Origin: Pseudomonadales bacterium
GTDB lineage: Bacteria > Pseudomonadota > Gammaproteobacteria > Pseudomonadales > Azotimanducaceae
Direction of reading: 5' to 3'
Assembly: GCA_023300545.1 (NCBI GenBank)
Contig: JALZVT010000087.1
Span: 1 to 42,305 of the forward strand
DNA: 42,305 nucleotides
Part shown: one piece after another, positions 8,698 to 17,500 of the stretch
Layout: each line of letters opens with the position of its first letter
Numbering within the stretch: position 1 is the first letter of the stretch
Notes under the pieces: generated by a model
What the model was told of the DNA's origin: nothing
What the model saw: the letters and a program-made list of their open reading frames with translations, nothing else
Database searches by the model: none
Translations under genes and position numbers: made by a program

Positions 8698-10770
8698 ATG
8701 ATTAAACCCTTTGGTTTTGCGCTTGGGTGTCTGGTGCTTGTGGCGGCGTCAGGATGCACCAGTACGTCGACCGACACGGTTACCAAGGCCGTTGCAGAGC
8801 CACCCGTACTGTTGGGTGGTTTTGACGCCAGCGAATTCAGCGCAACCGTTCGTGCTCAGGATGACTTCTTTGATTTCATCAATGCACAGTGGATCGCCGC
8901 GAATGTGATCCCCGCGGATCGCAGTCGCTACGGGGTCTTCAATCTGGTCTTCGATCGCACCGAGTTGCAAGTTAAGAGTTTGATCGAGGCGGCCGCAGAA
9001 CAAGTCAGTAAGGGCACGGCGAACGCGGGCGAGGCGCGCATTGGCCGTGCTTACCTGAGTTTTATGGACGAGACCTCAGTCGAGGCCTTGGGTCTTACCC
9101 CTATCGATGATCTGCTGCGCCGAATCGAGCGCGTTAGTGAGCACCAACAGTTAGCGGCGCTGTTTGGCGAGTTGCAGCTACTCGATATCAATTTGCCGGT
9201 GGTTTATTACGTGGATGGGGATGCCGCCGACCCCACGCGCAGCCTTGCTTATTTGCAGCAGGGTGGTTTGGGCTTGCCAGACCGCGACTATTACACCAAT
9301 GAAGGCGAAAAATTTGTCAGTGTTCGCGCCAAGTACCTCGCGCACATTGAAGCGATGTACGGCCTTGCTAATTGGCGCAACGGCGCCGCTGATGCTCAGG
9401 CCATTTACGGGCTCGAAAAAAGCCTCGCTGCGAGACAGTGGTCGCGAGTACAGAACCGTGACCGCGAGCGTATTTACACCAACAAGGTAACGGTTGCCGA
9501 CAATGCTAACGCCGAGTTCTGGAACGAGTTTTTACGTGCGGGTCGCTTTGGTGATCTCCCCACAGTAGTGATGGCGCAGGACGATTATTTTGCGGGCTTG
9601 CCGGCATTTATCAGCGCGACTGATCTTGCCACCTGGAAGGCGTACCTAAAATTCCGAATACTTGACTCGTTTGCGGGTTATCTGCCCGCCGTCATCGCCG
9701 CTGAGAGCTTCTCGTTTCGTGGCACAACACTCCGCGGTCAGGAAGAGCAACGTCCGCGATGGAAGCGGGGCGTGTCGACGGTGAATAGATTGCTTGGGGA
9801 GCAGGTGGGCGAACTCTATGTTCGCGATCATTTTCCCGCTAGCGCCAAGGCAAAAATCGCTGACATGGTCGAAGGGCTACGTCGAGCCTTTGGGGCCAGC
9901 ATTGATGAATTGCCTTGGATGGCCGAGCAAACAAAAACGGAGGCGCGAGCCAAGCTGGCGGCCTTTAACATGAAGGTGGGTTATCCAGACGTGTGGAAAG
10001 ACTACGCGCAGTTGAGCATGCAAGCGGATGCACTGATTGCCAACGTACGAAAGGGGCGGCAGTTTGAGAACGCTCGGCAGTTGGAAAAACTGTCGAAGCC
10101 TGTTAACCGTGACGATTGGAGCATGACTCCGCAAACGGTAAATGCCTACTACCGGCCAACATTCAACGAAATTGTTTTTCCTGCTGCAATCCTCCAAGCA
10201 CCATTTTTTGACTCAGCCGTAGACGATGCGTTTAATTTTGGTGCCGTCGGCGCCATTATCGGTCACGAATTCAGTCATGGTTTTGATGATCAGGGGCGCA
10301 AGTTTGACGGTACAGGCGCGCTACGTAATTGGTGGACCGAAGCGGACAGTACGGCCTATGCCGAACGCGCAGCAGCACTCGTGGCCCAATACGATGCCTA
10401 TAAGCCACTCGAAGATGTCAGCATCAATGGACAGCTGACGCTGGGTGAGAACATTGGCGACCTCGCCGGTTTAACGATGGCCTATCGCGCATGGCTTGAT
10501 GTTGCGCAGACTACCTGGGGCGACGCTGGCGCCCCCGTGATTGATGGTTACACAGGCGCGCAACGATTTTTCATTGGCTATGCCCATGCCTGGCGCACGA
10601 GCTATCGCGATGAGGCTTTGCGCCAGCAGTTGCTCAGCGATTCCCATTCGCCGGGTAAATACCGCGTGATTGGTGTTCTGCGTAACCTCGATGCGTTCTA
10701 CGACGCCTTCGATGTGCAGCCTACCGACGCCATGTATCTGCCGCCGGCAGAACGCGTTCGAATCTGGTAA
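8698..10770 (+). CDS. M13-family zinc metallopeptidase (neprilysin/PepO-like) lipoprotein
   Basis: A 690-residue M13 endopeptidase. The N-terminus has a lipoprotein signal with cleavage before a Cys in VAASGC. The zinc site is H523-E524-F-S-H527 within IIGHEFSHGFDDQG, and the third ligand E584 is in GENIGDLAGL, where D588 is the supporting residue. NAYYRP and FPAAILQAPFF are the substrate-binding and propeptide-side motifs usual in this family. It probably degrades oligopeptides in the periplasm or at the outer membrane. The ATG at 8698 is used rather than TTG at 8695. The following MFS frame begins inside its 3' end. Confidence 0.95.
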   Translation: MIKPFGFALGCLVLVAASGCTSTSTDTVTKAVAEPPVLLGGFDASEFSATVRAQDDFFDFINAQWIAANVIPADRSRYGVFNLVFDRTELQVKSLIEAAAEQVSKGTANAGEARIGRAYLSFMDETSVEALGLTPIDDLLRRIERVSEHQQLAALFGELQLLDINLPVVYYVDGDAADPTRSLAYLQQGGLGLPDRDYYTNEGEKFVSVRAKYLAHIEAMYGLANWRNGAADAQAIYGLEKSLAARQWSRVQNRDRERIYTNKVTVADNANAEFWNEFLRAGRFGDLPTVVMAQDDYFAGLPAFISATDLATWKAYLKFRILDSFAGYLPAVIAAESFSFRGTTLRGQEEQRPRWKRGVSTVNRLLGEQVGELYVRDHFPASAKAKIADMVEGLRRAFGASIDELPWMAEQTKTEARAKLAAFNMKVGYPDVWKDYAQLSMQADALIANVRKGRQFENARQLEKLSKPVNRDDWSMTPQTVNAYYRPTFNEIVFPAAILQAPFFDSAVDDAFNFGAVGAIIGHEFSHGFDDQGRKFDGTGALRNWWTEADSTAYAERAAALVAQYDAYKPLEDVSINGQLTLGENIGDLAGLTMAYRAWLDVAQTTWGDAGAPVIDGYTGAQRFFIGYAHAWRTSYRDEALRQQLLSDSHSPGKYRVIGVLRNLDAFYDAFDVQPTDAMYLPPAERVRIW

Positions 10771-12037
10771 CCACGTCCGTCCTTTAAGTCTCTACCTGCT
10801 AGGCACTGGCTCCTGGTTTGCCGCTTTTGGCATCCAGTCAGTGCTGTTCACCTGGCTTGTGGCCATGGTGCTGCAGGAGTCGCCGGTAAATGTCGGCGTT
10901 GCCCAGATGGCTTTTCTGTTGCCGAGCACGCTATTGCTGCTGATTGGCGGCAGCATGGCGGATCGCTTTGGCGCCCGAACCATGGTGATTCGCTCACAGT
11001 TTCTCGCGCTACTGCCGCTGGGTGCGTTGCTGTTCATGCTGTTCAGCGATGCGCTGACGTTCAATGGTTTGCTGGCTTACGCGATTTGTATGGGCACGGT
11101 GCAGGCGTTTGTCACGCCGGCTCGTGATGGCTTGCTAAATCAGGTGGCGGGCGCTGGGGTGCAACGGGCGGTGGTTGTCACCAGTATGGTGCAGTTCGGC
11201 GTGCAAATGTTGGGACTTGGCGCGTCGATGCTGACGGACTGGTTTGGGCCGGAACCGCTGGTGTTTACGCAGATGTTGGTCTTGCTCATCGGGGTGTTTG
11301 CCTATGCGCGCATTCCGCGCTCGGTTGATCACCCAGAAGGGCAGGTTGCTCCAGCACTCAGTGTCGGAGCGGGCGAGCCTTTAGCGGCCGCACCGCGCGA
11401 ACCTATTGTGTCTGCGGTGTTGCGATCTCTGCGGGAGGGAGCCTCGACGGTCTATGCGTCAGCCGCGATGCGCAGCGTTATTGTCATGAACGTCGCGATG
11501 GGGCTGTTTTTTATGGGCTCCTATATCGTTGCAACGCCACTGCTTATTCGCGAGTTTTACTCGTCGGACACTAGTGCGTTGGCCGGTCTCAATGCGGCAA
11601 ATTCTCTGGGTTTGTTTTTGATGGTGTGGCTCATATTGCGGCTAGGAACAGTGGCGCGTCCGGGTCGAGCGCTGTTGCTTGCTCAGTGGATCGGTGGGCT
11701 GATACTGGCACTGGGAGTATTTCCCATGGGCTATTGGGTGTTTACGTCGATGATCTTTGTATGGGGGCTGTGCGGTGGCGTGGCAATGAGTATGTCGCGG
11801 TCAGTAATGCAGGAGCTGGCGCCACCGGGACAGCGTGCGCGAGTCATGAGTTTCTACAGTCTGGCATTGATGGGGGCGGGCCCAATGGGGGCGCTCTGGG
11901 CGGGTTACCTTTGTGAGCAGATTGGCCCGAGACAAGCTCTGATGGTGAACGGTCTGAGTATGACCGTTCTCAGCTCGGTGATGTATCTGGCACGCTCGCT
12001 TGTGGAGTTGCGCTCGCCAAGTGAGCAGCCGAGCTAG
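10712..12037 (+). CDS. MFS transporter (EntS-like, MFS_3 type)
   Basis: About 440 residues with roughly 12 hydrophobic segments. It carries the MFS loop motif GGSMADRFGARTMVIRS between helices 2 and 3, and the long central loop (about residues 170-210) splits the two halves. It belongs to the group containing the enterobactin exporter EntS and many uncharacterised drug or metabolite exporters; the substrate cannot be inferred. The start is uncertain. TTG 10670 and ATGs at 10691 and 10712 all lie inside the M13 gene without a clear ribosome site, and no ATG, GTG or TTG occurs after the M13 stop before helix 1. The stop overlaps the convergent ferredoxin stop in CTAG. Confidence 0.82.
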   Translation: MCSLPTPCICRRQNAFESGNHVRPLSLYLLGTGSWFAAFGIQSVLFTWLVAMVLQESPVNVGVAQMAFLLPSTLLLLIGGSMADRFGARTMVIRSQFLALLPLGALLFMLFSDALTFNGLLAYAICMGTVQAFVTPARDGLLNQVAGAGVQRAVVVTSMVQFGVQMLGLGASMLTDWFGPEPLVFTQMLVLLIGVFAYARIPRSVDHPEGQVAPALSVGAGEPLAAAPREPIVSAVLRSLREGASTVYASAAMRSVIVMNVAMGLFFMGSYIVATPLLIREFYSSDTSALAGLNAANSLGLFLMVWLILRLGTVARPGRALLLAQWIGGLILALGVFPMGYWVFTSMIFVWGLCGGVAMSMSRSVMQELAPPGQRARVMSFYSLALMGAGPMGALWAGYLCEQIGPRQALMVNGLSMTVLSSVMYLARSLVELRSPSEQPS

Positions 12038-12348
12038 CGCCCGACGATTTTGACTTCAAGGCCGTCGAGGGCGTCGGTCATTTTTACTTGGCAGCCCAAG
12101 CGCGAGTGCTCGGTCAGTTCTTCGCAAAAATCGAGCATGTCGAGTTCCATATCTTCTGGTTTGCCAACGGCAGCCCACCATTTTGCATTAACCTCGACGT
12201 GACAGGTGGCGCAGGAGCAGGCGCCGCCACACTCACCGTCGATGCCTTCCAAGCCTTCGGCCAGGGCGATTTCCATTAGGCTGATATCAGCAGCGGCTTC
12301 AACTTCACGGCGCTCGCCGTCGAGCGTTTCAAAAATAACCTTGGGCAT
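12034..12348 (-). CDS. [2Fe-2S] ferredoxin (adrenodoxin/putidaredoxin or ISC Fdx type)
   Basis: A 104-residue ferredoxin. The cluster ligands follow the Cys-x5-Cys-x2-Cys pattern in ECGGACSCATCHVEV, with the fourth Cys in LGCQVKM. This vertebrate-type/ISC fold carries single electrons to a partner such as the Fe-S assembly machinery or a P450-type oxygenase. No isc genes are nearby, so the partner is unknown. I use the ATG at 12348 (MPKVIFETLDGE); the eight upstream residues look non-conserved. A 60-codon gene lies directly upstream on the same strand. The stop overlaps the convergent MFS stop. Confidence 0.9.
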   Translation of the reverse strand: MPKVIFETLDGERREVEAAADISLMEIALAEGLEGIDGECGGACSCATCHVEVNAKWWAAVGKPEDMELDMLDFCEELTEHSRLGCQVKMTDALDGLEVKIVGR

Positions 12349-12401
12349 GGCGAACAGTGACTCTTTGATCAATTCAGCAGGATGGACAGTATAGCAAACG
12401 C

Positions 12402-12584
12402 TCAGGGGCTTGATGCGCGGCGTTCGAGCTCTGCCAGAACAATATCTGCGATTTCTTCCAGTAAGGTTGCGTCTTGCTGGCCGGTTAGCAGCTGTTCGGT
12501 GAAGTTCAACAGAACCTCACGCGGCTGCGCCTGCAGGGCCTGCAAGATTTCTTTGGTGTCGAGACTGGTGGTAATTCGAATCAT
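12402..12584 (-). CDS. Small hypothetical protein upstream of ferredoxin
   Basis: A 60-residue, mostly helical, acidic protein (contains EVLLNFTEQLLTGQQDATLL and EEIADIVLAELERR). AGGA lies about 10 nt before the ATG at 12584, and the ferredoxin start follows 53 nt after its stop, so the two are probably co-transcribed. There are no Cys residues and no membrane segment. I do not recognise the family. Confidence 0.45.
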   Translation of the reverse strand: MIRITTSLDTKEILQALQAQPREVLLNFTEQLLTGQQDATLLEEIADIVLAELERRASSP

Positions 12585-12814
12585 GTTGCTATGATCCTGT
12601 GATTAGCGTGACAAGTAGCGCCGAGGATACGTCAAAGTGTTGACGGAATCGCCCGTTCAAGGCCGCATAAACACCGTTTGTCGGGCGTTGCTTCCGTCTG
12701 TGATGCACTTCAAATAGCCTGCGCCTAAGAAGCCACCCCCTCTTATAGGTGATCTAGGCGCGCTTGAGTGCGTCATGACGGGCTTGGCGCGTCGCAGTCA
12801 GTGGAGTCAATTTG

Positions 12815-13657
12815 GTGTCAGAATCAGTCCAACCCCTAAGTCTTACCAATTCACCGCTGGGGCGCGACGTCCCCTACGTGTCTACCTATACACCGTCACT
12901 GCTGCATTCTATTCCGCGCTCTGATTCGCGCAGCCAGTTACGTGGCCTGCCGGCAGAGCTGCCGTTTCACGGAGAAGATGTCTGGAACTGCTATGAGCTG
13001 TCCTGGCTGTCAGATAAAGGCGGCCCACGCGGCGCTTTGCTCCGCATTCAGGTGCCTATCAGCTCCCAGGCTATCGTCGAGAGCAAGTCGCTCAAGCTGT
13101 ACCTTAACTCGTTTGCCCAGACCCGTTTTGCCAGCATGGCCGAGGTGCAAAAAACCCTCGACAGCGACCTAATGCTCGCGTTCCGCGGTCCGCTAATGAT
13201 CGAGTTGTCAGAACCTGAGCAGCTAACCAACGCAGCGACGGGTTTGCCCGGTGAATGCCTCGATGACTTGGAAGTAGAGATCAATCACTTTGCGCTCGAC
13301 GCGGCACTTCTGCTCGAGCCAGAAGCCGATACCCGAATAAAGAAAAGTTGGCATACCCATCTGTTTCGCAGTCTGTGCCCCGTTACTGGTCAGCCTGATT
13401 GGGCGTCGTTGTTTATTGAATACACCGGGCCGCGGTTTGACGTTGCTGGCCTGTACCGCTATCTCGTGTCGTACCGAGAACATCCCGGTTTCCATGAAGC
13501 GACCATTGAGCAGATTTTTCTAGATATCCAACAGCGCTATGAACCCAATTCGCTGTCGGTGTACGGTCGATTTCTGCGCCGCGGGGGAGTGGATATCAAC
13601 CCTTATCGAGCAACGAGTCCTGGCCCGGCTCCGGAGTTGCGGGTTGCACGACAATAA
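12815..13657 (+). CDS. queF: NADPH-dependent 7-cyano-7-deazaguanine reductase (QueF, long form)
   Basis: A 280-residue bimodular (type II) QueF that reduces the nitrile of preQ0 to the aminomethyl group of preQ1 in queuosine tRNA modification. The N-terminal module carries ESKSLKLYLNSF and NCYELSWL. The C-terminal module has the catalytic Cys in LFRSLCPVTGQPDWAS, which forms the thioimide with preQ0, and SVYGRFLRRGGVDINPYR at the end. GTG at 12815 is preferred, with GGAG 8 nt upstream; TTG at 12812 is the alternative. No preQ1 riboswitch was recognised in the 230-nt upstream gap. The other queuosine genes are not in this window. Confidence 0.96.
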   Translation: MSESVQPLSLTNSPLGRDVPYVSTYTPSLLHSIPRSDSRSQLRGLPAELPFHGEDVWNCYELSWLSDKGGPRGALLRIQVPISSQAIVESKSLKLYLNSFAQTRFASMAEVQKTLDSDLMLAFRGPLMIELSEPEQLTNAATGLPGECLDDLEVEINHFALDAALLLEPEADTRIKKSWHTHLFRSLCPVTGQPDWASLFIEYTGPRFDVAGLYRYLVSYREHPGFHEATIEQIFLDIQQRYEPNSLSVYGRFLRRGGVDINPYRATSPGPAPELRVARQ

Positions 13658-13672
13658 TTGGTTAAGCAACGG

Positions 13673-14392
13673 TCAGTCGTCTCGCCTAGGCCAGATCAGC
13701 GTTCGCAACCAATTTAACCAGCCGTTGCCCGCCAACAGATAACGCTCTAGGCGATCTAGCTCTTCGGGTAAATCCGGGTTGCCCAGTAAATCAGCCCTCG
13801 TGCGTCGCGGTGCGTTTGGATCAAGCGATTTCAGCACCGTTGCCGGGTTGCCGCCAACAACCGTGTTGGGTGGCACATCGCGGGTGACCAGTGCCTTAGC
13901 TCCGACAATGCTGTTTTCTCCGATCGTGATGCCTTTGCCCACCATCGCGCCCTCGCCAATCCACACATTCTCCTCAAGAATAACCGGCGCAAACCTGCCA
14001 ATCGGCCGAGTGCGATCGTAGTGATCGTGCCAGTCAGCGTCAGAGATATAGGCCCCAGCAGCCAGCATGCAGTTGTTACCTATGCGTACCTGGGCTGCTG
14101 AATCGATGCGCACACCGGGGCAGACTAGACAGTAGTCACCGATGTCGATCGCGCCTTGCTGTCCCGCAAAGTTCCAAGTGGTGAGTGCAACCGGTCGATC
14201 CTGACCGGCGATGATGTGGATCTGTTCACCGATGTTGATGCCAGCGCCGTAGAGCTTCACATGCCATGGCTTCATAACCATGGAATTGGCGCCAAAGCGC
14301 TCTGCTTGCGGCGCCAGAAAGTGCGCAACCCAGCGCGATTCGATTTTGGCGAGGAGGCGTTTTAGGCGGTAGGGTCGATGGTCTTGTCGCAT
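13673..14392 (-). CDS. Left-handed beta-helix (hexapeptide repeat) acyltransferase
   Basis: A 239-residue acyltransferase of the WcaF/maltose-acetyltransferase group. Hexapeptide repeats run from about residue 80 to 185 (GAIDIGDYCLVCPGVRI, VRIGNNCMLAAGAYI, VWIGEGAMVGKGITIGEN, IVGAKALVTRDVPPNTVV) and end with the GNPATVLK cap. The loop DADWHDHYDRT carries the catalytic-type His residues. It probably transfers acetyl or another acyl group to a sugar or surface polysaccharide. The N-terminal 60 residues and the C-terminal helical region are less conserved. No glycan cluster is adjacent, so the acceptor is unknown. Confidence 0.82.
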   Translation of the reverse strand: MRQDHRPYRLKRLLAKIESRWVAHFLAPQAERFGANSMVMKPWHVKLYGAGINIGEQIHIIAGQDRPVALTTWNFAGQQGAIDIGDYCLVCPGVRIDSAAQVRIGNNCMLAAGAYISDADWHDHYDRTRPIGRFAPVILEENVWIGEGAMVGKGITIGENSIVGAKALVTRDVPPNTVVGGNPATVLKSLDPNAPRRTRADLLGNPDLPEELDRLERYLLAGNGWLNWLRTLIWPRRDD

Positions 14393-14558
14393 GAAATACG
14401 GAGGTTCTTTGCGCGGTTAAATGGCAGCGGTTCCGCGAAGGCAGCAGTATCTCAGATTGTGCGATGGGTGTGATCGGCTAGGCGAATTAGCGAGCGCCCA
14501 CTCAAGCTAGCCAGCTTGGGGCCGATAGCCTGCAGATGCACCCTACTTTTCGTATTTT

Positions 14559-17500
14559 ATGAACCTGGCTCGTTGCCTGGCACTCGTTGTCGCCTGTGTT
14601 ATTGCCCAAGATGTTGCCGCCGCAGAGCTTGGGATACCGCCTGATCCACCGTTTCGAGTCTATTCCGTTGCTGATGGCTTAAATCAGAAAGGCGCTCAGT
14701 ATGTCGCTCAGGACTCGAGGGGCTTTCTGTGGGTAGGATCCTTTGGCGGCCTGAATCGTTTTGATGGTGCCAATTTTACGAGTTTTACGACGCGCCACGG
14801 TCTGCGTAATAATTTTGTCACTGCACTTTTATCGGATTCCCAAGATCGACTGTGGGTGGGTGATGCCGAGGGCGGAATAACACTGATAGAGCAGGGCAAG
14901 GTTGTCTTGACGCTCGACCCGCCTAAGGGCCATCAGGGAATTATTCGGTCGTTGGTCGAACTCAACGGTGTCCTTTATATGGGGACAGAGCCGGGTGGCC
15001 TCAGGCGACTGTCGATGGCCTCTCCTGGGGATGGAATTGAGTTGTTGTTTGATTTGCCCTCTGGCATTACAACAGTGGCGGTGGGTGGCTCAAGCGAGCT
15101 ATTGCTGGTCAGCGAGAATCGTCTCTATAGCTACCAACTTCAGGCAGATTCTCAACCTCAACTTCTGGAGGAGGGAATAACCAGTCTTTCTGGGAGCGCT
15201 GTTGCCGGTGTCTATGTGGGCAGTTCGGAGCACCAGGTCGGCCGCTGGGACGATGGGAAGATTACCTGGCTTCCAGAGCGATACGCTGAGCCCGTTGAGC
15301 GAATTGTCTTCAATAAGCGATCGCCAACTTGGATTCACACCAAGAACTTTCTGATTCCCTTTGGTGCGCCTGGCAAACAAATTACTGTTTTGGAGGCAAC
15401 GGATGCTTTGGAAGATGCAGAAGGTGTTGTGTGGATTGCACGGCCCTCTGGACTGGCCCGGTATCTCGGCTCAACGTTTACACACTACTCACTTCCCGTT
15501 GGCGAAATCAGTCCTGCGGTGTTTGCTATTCAACCGGACGCCGAAAACGGCTACTGGTTTGGCACCGATCTGGGGCTGATGCGCCTAGATGCTGGAGGCA
15601 ACCTAACGTCAGTCGCTGCGCAATTCAATATGCCAAAGGAGCAGGTTCGTAGTTTGCGTTTAGCGAGTGACAAGCAGACGTTGTGGGTGCCACATATCAA
15701 CGGTCGAATATATAAGGTCAATACCCAAACGCTTGCCTCTGAGGTGGTGTTTCCCGTAGATAACACAGTGGTAGTTAGCCTTGAGCTGGATGAAAACGAT
15801 CGCGTTTGGGCCGGAACCTTTGACGGCTCTCTTCTCATGCACGATCCCCGCACGGGGCGTTCTCGTGAGCTGAACCTTGGCGACAGCGCATCTATCTACT
15901 CCATGAGTATGGGACCTGATGGCTGGCTGTGGTTTACAGCCAATTACTCCGGAGTGTATCGCCTGAACACTCGGCTGGCTGATGCTCAACCCGAGCAGGT
16001 GATCAGCATTGACGATATTAAACGTAATCTGTTCACTCAGATTCTGGTGTCTGAGCTGGCTTCCGGGCGACTCAAGGTGCTGTTCACTACAACCAATGGC
16101 GGCGTTTTTGAGTGGTTAGACGGTAACCTGAAGTCGGTGATTGATGATCCGTTTCTGGCAGATAAAACCATGTACTCAATAGCCTCTTTAGCGGATAACA
16201 CGCTGGTTATTGCAAGCAATAAAGGCGCTTATCGTTACAACTCCGATACTCAGCAATTACAGCATTACGGACCGCTGAACGGCTTTCTTGGTATAGAAGG
16301 AAAGGCCCACGCCATGTATTTGGAGGGTGAGAATACGCTTTGGATTGGTACTGCGGGTGGGGTGTCTGCTATGGATATTAGTCAGCCAATGTCTCCTGTA
16401 CGTGCTCCGGCGTCGTTTATCACTCGGTTATCCCTCGACAAGGGAGAGGTGTCCCTCACGCAGCAGTCGCCGACCGAAGTCATTGGCGGCTCAGTAATGG
16501 TGGAGTACGCGGCAGTTTCAACGCGGGCTCCGAATGGTCTTGAATACAGCCATATTCTTAATGGCTCTGACGGTGATTGGAGCCCGGCTACAACCAATAA
16601 GTCGGTTGGCTATTCGCACCTACCGCCAGGTCGTTATGAGTTTCAGGTGCGCGCGCGGCATCCGGGCAGTGTGTGGGGGGACTCAGATAGATGGTCGTTT
16701 GTGGTGCCAACACCATTTTGGAAAACCCACTGGTTTATTGGCTTATTGCTGCTTGGCAGTTTAGTGATAATCAGAGTGCTCGTGCAGTTGCGTCTGCGTT
16801 CGATAGCTAGGGCGAACCAACGACTGCGCGAAGAAGTTGCCGAACGAACCCGTTCTATTGAATTGGGACGGGCAGAACTCGAGAAGTCCAACAGATTGCT
16901 GAGCACTGAAATAGATGAACGCCAGCGTTCAGATGTATTGCGGGCAGACGTTGAAGCTCGATTTCATCAGGCGTATCAAAACTCACCTATCGGTATGGCG
17001 TTGGTAAACAAAGAGGGTTTGGTCTATGACGCCAACCCTAGTCTGAAGGCGTTGTTTTGGCCCGAGGCGGCCGCAGATGACAAGGCGCCGTTACTAGCGG
17101 TCATTGCCGAACATGATCAGTCCCGCTTCGAGACGTTTCTTGCGGCGTTCTCTGCTGATGAGCTTGATACGCCCAGCATGCAATTTGAATGTGTCGCATT
17201 CAACGGTAACACCAGACGGATTGATTTTTTGCCGTCTGCAGTGCGCGACGATGTGGGCGATTTACGCTACATCCTATTGCTGGCTAATGACGTTACCGAC
17301 AGCTATGCGATGACGCGACAACTCAAGTACCAAGCAAGTTTCGACGAGCTCACCGGTTTGTTAAACCGGCGCGCCTACTCCGAGCGACTTAAAGAGACGG
17401 GTCTCAACAGCAAAAACGACGCGTTTTTACTGCTGTTGGACCTAGATCAATTTAAGGTGGTGAACGACACCTGCGGGCACGCTGCTGGTGATGAGTTGTT

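Noticed and set aside
12585-12814. preQ1 riboswitch upstream of queF
   Set aside because: The gap shows neither the short A-rich pseudoknot tail nor the conserved aptamer stem, and gammaproteobacterial queF generally lacks it.
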